From the NCBI GenBank assembly GCA_019925105.1, contig JAHGAU010000022.1, positions 124,001-188,000 of the forward strand: a DNA stretch of 64,000 bases, read 5' to 3'. Below are positions 25,460 through 37,199 of this stretch, piece by piece. Each line of letters starts with the position of its first letter. The stretch's first letter is position 1. The position numbers were made by a program, and so were the translations under genes. Source of the DNA: Niebla homalea. Taxonomy: Eukaryota > Ascomycota > Lecanoromycetes > Lecanorales > Ramalinaceae. The notes beneath the pieces were generated by a model, which ran no database searches, was not told the origin of the DNA, and worked only from the letters and a program-made list of their open reading frames with translations.

Positions 25460-26723
25460 ATGGCCGCAAACGGCGACCCGGTAGAGATGGACAACATGAA
25501 AGAAAGAACCACATCTCGCAAAGGTATGGACATTACGATCGTCTATTTCTCTCTCTCTCCTTCTCACTGCTTGAACCAACATGGCTCGACGCACGCGATC
25601 GGTGCCAGCAGCTAACGAAAATGAGAATGCGAATGCGCTTCCCTCACCATTACCATCACCCTCACCAACCTCGACAGTCTTCAGTCCGCTATTCGACTCC
25701 GACATCCATGAAGCCCCGTCATCTGCATCCAGCTGGAGTACTCAGCAGGACCCTCATTGGCCGATCCAGCACCAGCACCCGCACCAGCACCCACAACCTA
25801 CTCCGGCCTACCTCTTCAGCCTTCTGTGCGGATGTGTGCCAGGCTTCTTGCGTCCGGGGCCGTTCTCGTCAGCTGCATGGGTCAGGACGTCGGTCCGGGG
25901 CTGCCGCATTATGATCAGGGAGTTCTGGTATCAGATCGTGAGCAATCCGCTCAACACGCTTGGTGTGCGATATCCGACCACTCGCCCCTTTCATAGCTAC
26001 TGGCAGTGCCTGCTCGATGCTCTCTACTGGAATCTCATGCTCGCCATCGCGATCCTGGGGATGCTCGCTGTTCTGGCGCTGCGGCTCTTCCTGGAAGTCG
26101 TATTGTTTGCATTCACCTTTGTGGTTGTTTATCTAGTCCTCGTGAAGCCGTATGCGTATCTGAGCAGTCTCGATACACCGGGTATTTGGGATCATCTGGC
26201 ATCTCAGATCCACGACTTCACGCTGCTGCCACAGTCCGAGACGACCTGGCTCCTGGACGAGTATGCAGCCCACCACGTTACCAATGACTGGACGAACTTT
26301 CAACCAGGCACCTTCCTCCCGACCGATCCCAAAGCAGCCCTGAGAGGATATTATTCCATCGGGCCGCCGCCGTCGCCGTCGCAAGCCCAATCCGAGACGA
26401 CTCTCACTCTTCGCGGTGATCGGGTTGTGGGCGTTGGCCGCGTGCTTCATCGCCTTTGTCAAATCACCGCGGACGACAGAAGAATCTGCGCAGACGCACC
26501 ACTCAATATCTCGGTGGTGTATATCCCCGCAGCCCCCATAAACTCGATCTCGAGTTGGGGATTGATGGTCAACGAGCAGTTGGGGAGCGAGCTCTCATGC
26601 TTCCATCAACTCGTTCACAGTGGCCCCGGGGGCGAGTTCAGGCAGACCTCTTGTTACGATTATACCGACAACGCCCGGAGATCTCGCATTCTCAAGCTCC
26701 AGACAAAACGGTGGAGAGGTTGA
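25460..26723 (+). CDS. Gene 1: proline-rich membrane protein of unknown function (one intron)
   Basis: I do not recognise this protein. Preferred model: exon 25460-25523, intron 25524-25608 (GTATGG donor, pyrimidine run, CAG acceptor; the CAG three bases later also keeps frame), exon 25609-26723, about 392 aa. The start ACCATGG is a strong context. An unspliced start at 25581 (380 aa) is the alternative. The N-terminus is hydrophilic, with Pro/Ser-rich and His/Pro/Gln-rich stretches (about residues 30-85). A long hydrophobic block at about 160-200 fits one or two membrane helices. A soluble C-terminal part follows. It converges with gene 2, with 10 bp between the stop codons. The 3' half is uncertain: another frame at 26344-26541 encodes a basic run and a helix-like LSLFAVIGLWALAACFIAFV, so an unseen intron or a frameshift may exist. 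Confidence 0.6.
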
Positions 26724-26733
26724 ATATCAAATA

Positions 26734-28253
26734 TCAAAACGTTTTGGACATTCGGCTGTTGTCCACCCCTCCTGAGAGCCACCGATACCGCCACCATCGT
26801 TCTTTCCAACTGAGATGATCCTCCCCTTCACGGCTACCGCTTAGAAGTGAAAGGCACTTTTCCGCATCACACACCATCCGCCGGAGTGGAATTCCCGCCG
26901 CCGCGAGCTGCTGCAGCCCTCCATTATCCACAACAACATGACCGTGATTGTCGTTGGCGGTGAGCAGCGGAAACATGCTGCCCTCATCGCCCCCCGGCGC
27001 AAACCCCCCCACCACCGGGAAGAAGAAGTGCCGGTTCAGCGCGCCCAACAGCATCCCCAACTCCGCAAACCCGTGCTCGGCCTCCACCAACGCGTCCTGC
27101 GCGGATAGTACCCTCCCCCTGATACGCTCCAGCAACGCGACGCATTTGTTCAAAAGTTCGAGATCGGCGGGGACGATGCCGAAGAGGGAGCGCTTCAGCT
27201 TGGCGTCGAATTCCATCTGGCTGTGCGCGACGGCGCGCAGCAGGGTCAGGGTGTCGCTCTTGGCGAGCGTGGTGGCGCCCAGGCGGGAGAGGGAGGATTG
27301 GACGAGTGAGGCGGCGGCTGAGGAAGAGGAAGAGGAAAGGTAGGAGGAAGAGGACGAGTTGTTGTCGGCGTCCGGGTGGCGGATGCGGATGCGGGCGAGG
27401 TCGGAATGGATGGATTGGAGGGCATTGCGGGATCGGGTGGCCAGGTGGGCGTGGTGGTAGAGGATCCGGGCTCGGAAGCTCCAGGGGATTTGTTCGGGGA
27501 GGGGGATGAATGGGTTGAGGAATGTGACGGGGTCGGTGAAGGGTAAGAGGGGAAGCGAGAGCCAAGTGTTGGTGATCCCCTCGTTGGAGGAGATTCCTGT
27601 GAGCGGAGTCGTGGTGGTGTCCAGCAAGCCCAGAAGCATATCGCGGAAGTGACAAATCTCATCCGTGAGTTCATCCATGCTCCAACATAATCGTTCGATG
27701 AAGCCTTCCATTTCGATGGCGTAAAGATCTAAAGAAGTCGCCAAATTACCTATGACAAGGGAACTGATTAGGTGAAGCTTGAGCGGGCATGGTCGAACTT
27801 TGCAAAAGCCATGGAAACTGGGGGATGAGATGCTCAAAGAGCAAAAAAACGAGCAACGTTTAGAAAGAGGAATGCTTCATCTGATCGGGACTCACCCAAC
27901 TGTTCCGGCAGGTTGGTGTCCTTCACCCAATGGATCTGCTCCGCTTTATGACTCTGCCCGTGCATCACAACGGCATGTCTCTGCAGTTCCCGGGGCTCCG
28001 TGATGATCGACTGCAAGACCCTTTCCAGCGGCGAGGATATCGTCATGTTCTGGTCGCTGCACATCATATCTCCTCCTCTATGGACAGAGGACGATGGTGG
28101 TACATGTCTATGTCTGATCCCGCACCATGCTTCGATCCTCGTTGGCTGCCAGCTGCAACTGATGATTAAAGCTGTCTTGCAGCATGTGGGGACCAAGAAG
28201 ATGACTGCATAGAGCGAGACGAGATTCATGAGGATGCGTCGCATTAACGTCAT
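26734..28253 (-). CDS. Gene 2: 457-aa protein with N-terminal membrane anchor, unknown function (one intron)
   Basis: Two minus-strand open frames join across an intron. Exon 1 is 28253-27896, intron 27895-27750 (donor GTGAGT, acceptor CATAG, 146 nt) and exon 2 27749-26734. The phases match, giving EQLG-NLATSLDLYAIEME at the junction. The ATG at 28253 is the first in its frame after an in-frame stop. Residues 9-32 are hydrophobic (LMNLVSLYAVIFLVPTCC) and suit a signal anchor. Residues about 130-160 and 290-360 look helical, and the latter includes a charged segment (LELLNKCVALLERIR). A serine/alanine-rich linker lies at about 249-268. No catalytic motif or named domain was recognised. Gene 3 lies 558 bp upstream on the same strand. 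Confidence 0.7.
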
Positions 28254-28811
28254 CGCTTCGACTATTATTGTCAGACCCCTTGCGCTGCCTGCCTACGATT
28301 TCAACTCTAAGTAATAAGTGGAAAGAGAGACAACAAGGGAAGAAGTCCCACGCGCTGTCGCTTAATCACACCCCCATTCAAGCGGAAGGCTGTGGAAACC
28401 AATCTGCCTTTTTGCCGCAGGAAGCAATCAAACCAAAGATTCGCAATTGTGGTAAAACAAGTAAATCCGAAAGTTTCTTTGTTTTGAGCAGCGTGTTCCA
28501 GACCAAGCTAGCTGGGCCACGCCGGAACATCTAACACTGTTCGAACAAACAATGGAACTTCCCAGAGGCCAAATTAGTCCCAGTGATTTCCCATCGTTGA
28601 TGTTTGCGGATTTTATCGCATCACCTTCCCTTACCACCACAACGAAGTCCCAAAAAGTCTGAAAGAAATCACAAGAAATATCCAGTATCTCAAGATCGCA
28701 ATTCTTCCAATTTCAAAGCATCTGAACAAGTTTTGACCTTGCCAATTGGACACACCTTTGACAACTGTAAGTGGAAAATCACTTTTGTCACCGACCCTCC
28801 GACGCTTAGTT
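28254..28811. other. Intergenic space between genes 2 and 3
   Basis: 558 bp of normal composition, expected to hold the gene 3 3' end and the gene 2 promoter. Several short open frames occur on both strands, but none has a good start, splice signals or recognisable content. Confidence 0.5.
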
Positions 28812-29528
28812 CTAGTTCTCTGCCGTCCAACGCGCAAACCCATACCCCACACCAATCGCAAACAGCACCCCCAAAGTCCGGATTTGCCGATGGTATGATA
28901 ACGCTAACACCCCATTAAGATGCCCGGCACCAAACACCCTCTTCCCCACCACACACAATATCCAACCCACACATCTCCCCACCCGAACCACCCCCCCCGC
29001 CGTCACCCCAATCGCCTGCCCCAGCACGATCATAAGCCCAAACACCCAGAGTGTCGCGAGATGGCCCCCCACGGCCTCCGCATCGCTCAACTCCCGGTGC
29101 AGCTCGGCGGCCTTGAGCCATGTGGTAGAGACGAGTGTTTGGATCGCGTGCAAAGCGGTGGTAATGCAGCGGATCGCTGCTGCTGCTGCTGGCGTGATGG
29201 TGAGGTTTGGTGGGAAGGGGATGGGGGAAAGGGGGAGGTAGCGGGTATAATAACTCTGGTGGGGTGAAGGCGAATGGGGAGTGAGTCAATCAATATCCCC
29301 TTTTCCTTTTAGAAGGAGGGAAGGAGGAAAGTAGTGGTGACATACCCTACAAGATGTCCAAACCGTCGCAAACCAGGCGAGCAGTATCTGTACCATATCC
29401 GACGGCACGGGTGAATCGGGGCTGTAGATTAGAACGGCGAGGAAGAGGTAGAGGACGGTGCCGTAGCCGAGGACGCGGATGGATAAGGTGGAGGGTTGCA
29501 TCATCGATTGGAGTGGGTGGCAAGTCAT
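28812..29528 (-). CDS. Gene 3: small multi-pass membrane protein of unknown function (one intron)
   Basis: Model: exon 1 29528-29346, intron 29345-29256 (90 nt, donor GTATGT, TTGAC branch-like site, pyrimidine-rich end, acceptor ACCAG), exon 2 29255-28812, giving 208 aa. The joined frame is open throughout. An alternative uses the donor GTAGGG four bases upstream (intron starts 29349) and a CAG at 29189, in the CAG repeat, which would remove about 23 residues. The start chosen is the first ATG of the frame; residues 9-10 are also Met. Hydrophobic segments lie at about 19-36, 45-60, 127-150 and 188-203, with a weaker one at 153-165. A five-alanine run (84-88) comes from the CAG/GCA repeat. No family is recognised, and no neighbour suggests a function beyond shared membrane character. 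Confidence 0.6.
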
Positions 29529-30149
29529 ATAAACGGGCTGCTGGTTTGATTGATGATTGATGGGAAGGAGTAATGGCAAATGCGAAAAGCCTAAGATATT
29601 TCCATGTACAGAAAAGGGGTGTCAAGCGTTTCCATTGTTGTTAGCCGCTGTGTTGTAGGCATAGAGCTGCCGCATGAGAGGGTTACCGAGCAAACTCACT
29701 TATCTACCTACGTATATACGAGGTAGGGACACCACTACCGGAATGACTCTCCGGTTTGTTTGTGCAGTGTTTGCTCAGCAGTGAGTGAGGTTCGTCAATG
29801 CGTATGCGGTGTTTTTTGGGTGGTAGTCAGGTCTGGCTTCAGCCATATAAAGTGTATTACTCAGGTCTCCGGGTCTCTGATCGAAAAGCGGGGATTCTGG
29901 ATGGTTAGCAATGGGAGAATGAGCGTTGCCCGCCAAGTCCTTGAAGGTGCTTGCAACGTGAGGCCTCCAAAACAATTGCAGCGTTTTTGGCCTGGCGCCG
30001 TAGGACCATGATGGGAGAAGCAGGCGTCGCTTGAGGTGCAGGGAGGCCTTGCTCAGCTCTTATATTCTCCATCGAGTTCACGGTGGTTTTGAGCCTGTTG
30101 CATTGGAAGCATACGGGCATCAGGCGCCGCATCATAGCAAAGGGCTTGG
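29529..30149. other. Region upstream of gene 3; no supported gene
   Basis: Normal composition. A minus-strand frame at 30135-29905 (76 codons, starts MMRRLMPVCFQCNRLK) is open, but has no paired exon, domain or codon signal I trust. It may be part of the gene 3 leader or a short unrecognised gene. Confidence 0.35.
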
Positions 30150-30255
30150 TTCAATAGAGGGTTCGCTGAGGGTGAGGGAGCAGGTGAAGGTGCAGTTAAG
30201 GGTGTTGGTGAAGTAGGTAAGGTAGGTAAGGGTGGTGAGTGGTGAGGGTATCCAA
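30150..30255. repeat. G-rich minisatellite at the right edge of the gene island
   Basis: Irregular tandem units built on GGTGAGGGT, GCAGGTGAAGGT and GTAGGTAAG. The units are the reverse complement of those in the minisatellite at 36235-36439. It sits exactly where composition falls into AT-rich DNA (about 30310). Confidence 0.7.
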
Positions 30256-30309
30256 ATGTCAATAAATCGGCTTGGCCCTACCACGTCACAATCACAATAG
30301 GGCCATGTA

Positions 30310-32837
30310 AACCGCCCTTTTAATAAGGGTATTACCAATTATTACTCTGTTTAACATAAGGTATAAAATATTAATTACATAAATAATAGTTTTTAATTTC
30401 TAATGATAATATCATTAAAAAAAGGCTAATATAGTAAATATATGCTGAGATAATAAAAACTATGAATATTCAGGATTTACTTTACCTAATATACCCTTCC
30501 TATTCAGGCCTCTTAAAAATTTTAATGTTTATAAGAGAAGATTTAATTTTATAATTATAAGTTACTTCCGGGACACAAAAACTTCTTAATTCCGATAAAA
30601 AAAATTATATAATTCCTTAATCCCCGGGACCTTAATTGTTTAAATTAATAAATCTGTTAATTGTGTTTATTTTATATCATAAATATCTTTATAATAGAAT
30701 TACAATTAAAGGTAAAAGGTTTAAGAAGATTTTTTTCATTAACTCTTTTATCTATATATAATTTTAATTATTAAGTTAATTTTAACGTTCCTTAATACGG
30801 GTAGCTAAATTACGATTCTTGGTATTTATATTTATTTTAAACTTATTACTCTATTTTTTTTGGAAAAGGAAACCTTAATTAAATAACTTAACTTTAACTT
30901 ACCTTTAATATCGACCTAATTTAAATAAAAACCCTTCCTTTATAAATATTTATCATAATATTACGATTAAGTTTCTACGTTATTTTAATTACAATAATCA
31001 ATACAATATTTTGAATTTCATTGTTTTTATTCAGAACCCTTTATTATCGTTATAATTTATAATAAAAGATTTTTGTTAAGCCTTATTAAGTTTAATTTTA
31101 AAAAAACGGCCCCGATTATATAACTTTATTCTTATTAATATTAGCATTATTTAAAGAATTCTTATTATATAATTTTTAGGTTAATTATGTTTATTCTTTA
31201 TTTTATACTTTAAACGTTAAGCCTCTATAACCCTTTTTTATTAACCCTATCTAATAATTGAGCTTAATTAAGGTTAATTATATGTACCGGAAAGTCGTCG
31301 GATGTTGATTATTATTTTATTTATATTAATTATATAACTTACCGAATAAAATTCAAGGTCTTTTAATGAAATTGTTCTTTACCCTTAAGTTAATTAACTA
31401 TTCAATAAGTTATCTTCTATACGTAAAAATGTCATTTCGCCGCGCACGCCCCCCGAGAATTGTATTATTATAATCGATTTTTTAAATTTTAAATAAAGTT
31501 AAGGAATAAGCAGTAATCAGCTTGCTCAGAAACGTGTAATTTAGAACAAAAGAGTTTAACTTTTAACCCGATATACCCGTTAATCGGTTAGTTATAAAAT
31601 TGATACTTAATCTAAATAATTCTTTAAACCTATAATTTTTTAATAGCATAAAGTATAAGGTTATCCGTTTAAGGGGTTTCTCCGATTAAACCCGTTTACT
31701 ACTATTTAATACTCTTATTATTTAGTACTTTATTTTAATTATTTCTTATACTTTTATTCTTACCTTTATTAATACCCTTAATAAGCAACGCCTAAAACCC
31801 CAATATCTTTATATTAATAGGCATAAAAATACCGTAATTTAAGTAAAGAACGTAAGACGTAAATAAATGTTTTATGCGTATGAAGCTATACTGAACACCT
31901 ATATACTCCTATAATTACCATTCAAGAAAACCGTAGTTTTAGGAAAGAACCTGAGAAATAAATAAGCCTATTAAAAAGCCCCTTAACAAGCCCTTTTTTA
32001 AAAAGCGACGGCTCATACCCATATACACTTACCGTAATAAGCCTTAAAAAGCCCGTAATATAAAGAGAAAATCTAAGAGCTAAATAAGGCCTCTTTATAC
32101 TTAATAAAATACCTACTTTATATATACTTCTACTATAATAAACTAGAAATAACGTAACTTCAAATAAAACTTAAGATATAAATAAACATTTTTTATTCGT
32201 CAAGTTATATTTATTATGTATATACTTTTATAATTATTTAAAATTATTATTTTTCAATCAAAATCTTTTGAACTTAAATAAACGCTTTATATAGATTTTT
32301 GATCAAAAGTTATATACTTTTATAATGAGTATTTAAGATCATTACTTTTTAAAAATCAAAATTAGGATGTTTATAGTTGTTTTTATAATTAAACTCATCA
32401 TTAGTATTTACATATTTTTGTTATTATTATTTGAAAATATTATATTTATAATAAAAAATAATATTATTGAGTGAATACTTTATAAACCGGGATAAATTCC
32501 GGTATATCTTTTTTATTAAGATGGAGCATTGCTTAATTATAAAGGTCAAAATAACTATTTTAAGTAAATAATAACGCTTAAGGGTAGACGTTAATATTAA
32601 ATTAAGAATATTAAGCTTGAAAAGTTATCTATACGGGATACGTATTAATGCTAAGAATTTTTTTTTATAATTAAGGGTTTTTAAAGAATAGTTTAAAATT
32701 AAGTAAATAATAATATATGAAAACTTCATATATAAACTTTCATCATATTCTATATACTATATAAATGAAGGTAAATAATAAGTATATAAGAAAAAAACTT
32801 ACTTAACTATAAAGATACGTAATATAAATATATACGT
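30310..32837. other. RIP-degraded repeat DNA with LINE-tail and module remnants
   Basis: AT-rich with no coding frames. The 30760-30990 stretch keeps LINE-tail blocks (ACGTTCCTTAATACGGG, then AATATTACGATTAAGTTT), so a degraded truncated LINE is likely. At 31425-31456 the GC-richer block TTTCGCCGCGCACGCCCCC resembles those at 33893-33925 and 63180-63215. The 31780-32110 stretch holds repeated modules around ACCGTAATTTAAGTAAAGAAC also found at 40660-40790. The parent family is unknown. Confidence 0.45.
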
Positions 32838-33115
32838 TACATCTGCAAATTTAAGAACCAGTATATAAGCACTCCGAGTATAAGCAAGCAGGTTAAGCAG
32901 GTCAAACTTATATCCCCTTTCGCTTAACCTTTAAGCGCTTTAAGCGCTTGTAAGTATCCGGTTTACTTGTGAGTTTCTTATTTGCTTATAAGTTTTTTTA
33001 CTTAACGTTTTTTAATAAATTACCCCTTTAATTCCCCCCAAGGATCAACTATTAGCTCCCAGGGTAACTTGTAGTTAAAATAACCGAATCTGTAATTAAT
33101 TTTAAAAAACGTTGA
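32838..33115. repeat. Dispersed repeat, second copy at 60763-61070
   Basis: Starts TGCAAATTTAAGAACCAG and includes AAGCAGGTTAAGCAGGT, phased GCGCTT units and TAGCTCCCAGGGTAACTT, all matched in order at 60763-61070 (start RIPed to TATAAATTTATGAACC). The TG start could mark an LTR, but I could not define its end. Confidence 0.55.
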
Positions 33116-35454
33116 ATTTTATAATATTTCCTTATAATTTACCTTTTTTATTCTATAAAATATTGTATTGAAGTTTATATTAACGAGTATATATTAAGTA
33201 TTTTGGCACTCTGCTGCAACTAAGTGAGTCCGTAGTAAACTCGCCGTAGTTAAGCCACTATATTGTATTAACGCAAAAAAAGTTGGGTTAAACTTCACTT
33301 TATACTTTAAACTTAATCGCTTATCATAAAAGGAGGAAACCTTAACCGGTTAACTTAACCCTGGTTTACCTTAAAGGTTAACCCGATTTAAATAAAACCC
33401 TCCCCACGTAATGACTTATTATAATATTATAACCGTGTTTTTAAAGTAACCTCATTATGGTTGATAATATTTTAAAACTTTAAATATTTTTTTCCCTTTT
33501 ATATTTCCCGATTATTAATATTATTTATTTACGTACTTAATAAATGAGTAAAAATATTAAGTTTAATCGGGGAGAAGTAATCCTTATTATATAACCTTAT
33601 CTCTTAACGGGGAATTTATTTCGTTATTTTATAGATGATTACGTAACTTTTTAGTTTAACCCGGTTAAGACTTAATTTATACTATTTCAAGTTGAATTAC
33701 GGAACCTTTTTCTACCGGCTTTATATAGTAATTGAGCTTGAAAGGGTTTCGTTATAAGTATTAAATAATCGTTTTTTTGCTTGTTATTACGTTATCTATA
33801 TAACCACGTAATTTAAAACCGAATAAGGCCTAAGGGCTCTTAATGAACTCGTCTCTTACCCGTTAACTATACCGTTCGTTTATAGTCTATCTTCTATAGC
33901 AAAAATGCCACTCCGCCACGCTCGCCCCAACTATATAATATAATAAAATTATTGAAATTAAATTATAACTTTTTAAGTTTAAAATATATTACACCCGTTA
34001 TATAGATTCATTTTGAATAATACTTAATTCATTTAATTATTAATTTATTAGCTATATTAACTCTCTATGTTTATATTTAATACGGATATATATAAAGTAA
34101 AATAAATATGTATAAAATTATATATTAACTTACTATTTAACCATAAATGTTTAGAATTCTAGTTTATACGCTAAGATTACGGAACAAAGTAAACCCGCTG
34201 TATATTAAGGAATCCTCTTATGGTTTATACCGTAATACTAGACCTATAAAAAAGAGAAAAAGGTAACGTTTTTATAGCGATAATAAGGTTTAAATAACTA
34301 ATATATAAAACGGCGTAAGTAAAATAAAGAAACAAAAAAGTATAGTAATGATTAAGTACTAAGGCCATAAATAATACGTATGAAATAAAAACCGAAAAAT
34401 TATAGGTCGGAAAATAATCGTAATCTTACCCAGGAAATAATTGTTACTTTTAAGGGTTATAATTAAGTTAAATTATATGAAAACGTGATTTTTAAAGTAC
34501 TTTTAAGTTATATATTAAAGTTGTTATTACTTAAATAATTTATTAATATACTACCGGTACTTTTCTCGATTAATAAGATCGTAATTTTCTTAATAAACTT
34601 TATTAATATTAACTTCAATATCTTTAAAAATATTATTAGTAGGAACGTAAAAAATTTATTTAAAGTAATTAAGTTAATATATAAACGATTTTATATAATT
34701 TAATAAATAATTTTCATTTTAAGTAAGGGGCTTAATTTAAGTGGTTTTTACCGCTTAAATAAAGATAAAAATTACGGTTAAGAAAGAATCGCTTATCGTT
34801 ATTATAGTTATTAAGATTAAGTTATAAGTTTAATAATATAATGTAAATAATGTTGTTAAAAGCCCGGTATTTTTTATATTACATAGTAATTTACCGAATT
34901 TAATTGTTACTATTAAGGTATAATAAAAAAATTATTAAAAAAGGCTTAATTTTAATGAAAATTAAATTTAAGCGATTCTTTAAGTCGTTATTAAGTTTTT
35001 ACCTAGAGTTATAACTTAATTAATAAACGTAATTACGGGTTTTTACTTTATTTCATGAAATAATAAATACTCCGGTATTTTTGACTGTATATAAGTGCAA
35101 TATTCAAGATATTAAAAAATTTTATCTTATCAATAATAAGAGATTTTCCCGAACTATATTATGTATTTTAAAAACTTATTAATTATAAGTTTTAGATAAC
35201 TTATTTAAATTTATAAAGGAAAAGAGAAAATAATTTTCAATAAGTTTAATAAATGCAATATTATTAACGGTTTTGGGTCTTTTAATATAAATATAAATGT
35301 TATTATTGTTATTAAAGTAACTTAGCTTTTTAACTTAAAAGCGGTCTTTTTTTTAAGGTAAATATAGATATAATTACTTTCTCTAATTACTTTCTCTTTC
35401 TATTTTTTATTTATATTATTATTATAAGGCTTTTTAAATAAAAGAGGTAGAAGA
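33116..35454. other. RIP-degraded repeat DNA
   Basis: No open frames. A less mutated patch lies at 33195-33265 (TTGGCACTCTGCTGCAAC). The terminus-like block GCCACTCCGCCACGCTCGCC lies at 33909-33928. The 34060-34150 stretch resembles 39530-39660, indicating copies of the same lost element. Confidence 0.4.
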
Positions 35455-35619
35455 ATTACTCCGGGAAGCGGGACGGGATATACCCCATAAGATGGGGCCG
35501 GGATAGGGACGGGATAGGGGTAGGACGGGATAAAGTGAATAAAATCCTTTCCCTTATGAATACGGGATAAAGCTGGATAGGATCAGGATATATTAAGATC
35601 TTAATAACGGATAAAATAA
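35455..35619. repeat. Degenerate GGGAYRGGGACGGGAT repeats
   Basis: Short direct and inverted GGGAT/GGGACGGGAT motifs, GC-rich in an AT-rich setting. The same motif type fills the adjacent MITE and 38935-39085. Such clustered motifs are common as subterminal repeats of hAT-type elements, so this may be a fragment of a related one. Confidence 0.45.
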
Positions 35620-35627
35620 GGTAAACC

Positions 35628-36079
35628 TACTCCCCCAACCGGTACAGGATTGATCCCGCGGGATAGGTACGGGACCGGTACGGGACCGGTACTTGATAGG
35701 GAAAGGGTACCTTTATCCCGTACCTGTGGCAAACGGTATGGGACGATACGGGACCGGGAAATGTTAAGATACCGTTTTACTATTTATAATATAATATATA
35801 CCAAAATTAATAGGAAAAAAATCTAAAATTTCAATTTTGGAAGTGAATATTTCTCTTAAATAGGCTTAACGGTTTATTAAATATTAAAAATAATATGTTT
35901 TTTACTTAAAATAATAAAATAATTTATTAATATTTTTGCCACCTGGGTCTTGGCATTTTCCGGTCTTATACCGCCGGGATAAGGACGGTACGGGAACGGG
36001 ATATACCCTTATACCGTACCGGCCGGTATGGGAAGATTATAACCAAATCCCGTCCCATACCGTCCCGGTTGGGGGATTA
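35628..36079. mobile_element. hAT-type MITE (452 bp)
   Basis: Imperfect terminal inverted repeats: TACTCCCCCAACCGG at the left and, inverted, TAATCCCCCAACCGGGACGG at the right. They are flanked by identical 8-bp copies of GGTAAACC (35620-35627 and 36080-36087). An 8-bp TSD is characteristic of hAT transposons. Both ends carry many GGGACGGTAC-type subterminal motifs, with an AT-rich centre and no coding capacity. Confidence 0.8.
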
Positions 36080-36234
36080 GGTAAACCGGGCTAAATATAA
36101 TGAATTTATAGCTAAATTATTATAAAGACTACTTATAAATAGTTTTTAATAGTTTATCGATAGCCGGGTTATATATTTTCCGGTTATCGATAAAGCACCA
36201 AAAAATATTTTCTATAATCATTGTAATAATCCCC

Positions 36235-36439
36235 CTTTTTCCACCCTCACCCTACCCTTACCTGCACCCTTACCACCACCCTTACCTGCACCACCACCTT
36301 CGCCTGGACCCTCACCTACACCCTCACCTGCACCCTCACCTGCACCACCACCTTTACTACCACCCTTACCCACACTATTACCCTCACCTGCAACCTTACT
36401 TATACCCTTACCTGCACCCTCACTACCACCTTTACTACC
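36235..36439. repeat. Minisatellite (CCCTCACCTGCA-type units), interrupted by an LTR element
   Basis: About 200 bp of variant 6- and 12-bp units such as CCCTCACCTGCA, CCCTTACCACCA and CACCACCTTTACTACC. It ends precisely at the TSD CTACC of the LTR element 36440-38912. A short stretch, CTACCAACCCTC, continues after that element at 38913. Confidence 0.8.
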
Positions 36440-36677
36440 TGTTAAACGTGAGGACGCATCAGAGTGGATAGGGTAGGTATGGATTGAGTGTATTAAGTAT
36501 ATATCTCTTATCTATGTAGGAAGTATGGTGCTATCTGCATGAAATACCCGGGTGGTACGAAATATACGGCCAGGTAATAATATCTACACGCACTATAATA
36601 GTGTCTTAATACCGTTTATATAACGGCTTAATAATATTTTATGGAACACTATTATTATACCTGCACCCAGGTTAATA
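36440..36677 (+). repeat. 5' LTR of the compact element
   Basis: TGTTAAACGTGAGGACGC to CCAGGTTAATA. It matches the 3' LTR with RIP-type differences: RIP is heavier in its right half, while the 3' LTR is more mutated in its left half. Confidence 0.85.
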
Positions 36678-37199
36678 TACCCCCTTAGGATCGTAATATC
36701 ATTATATTAAATATTATTATATTAATAATATAGATCCTGGATACCCTTATTATGGCCATTTCTTAATTGCTAATATATTATATTTATTATAAGTAAAAGG
36801 TACGTCTTAAATTTAAAGTTGAAAAATTGAAAAGTTAAGAAAAATCGGTAACCCTTTAAGCAATAATAATAATAAAACCTTTATATTTTAAGCTACTCCG
36901 GAACTTTATATATATTCGATTAAGCTCCGGGTATTAACTTAAGTGATTTTATTAAGTAATTATTACTAAGTATACGCCGAGAAAAGTTGAAAATTAATAA
37001 AATTATAAAAATAAACGAACCCGGAAAGATTATCGTATACCCGGTTTATAATCGTAATTTTTTAAGAGCTAAATCTCTTAAAAACGATATTTCCGGGGTT
37101 TTGTTGAGTCGTATTATAATGCGGGGTTTTAAGGTTTTATGGATTTCTCTATATTGTTTTTAAGGACGTAAAGTCCTTAAATTCTTATTAAAAATATTA

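Noticed and set aside
26984..27674. Minus-strand frames of 223 and 142 codons rich in Pro, Arg and Ser
   Set aside because: They overlap gene 2 exon 2 in other frames and show only GC-rich shadow composition. The 26734-27749 frame joins cleanly to exon 1 by splicing.
30150..30338. Minus-strand Pro/Thr/Ser-rich frame
   Set aside because: It is a translation of the minisatellite at 30150-30255.
36235..36439. Possible telomere-like repeat or CRISPR array
   Set aside because: The units are irregular 6-12-bp minisatellite variants with no spacers and no TTAGGG repeats; the host is evidently eukaryotic.
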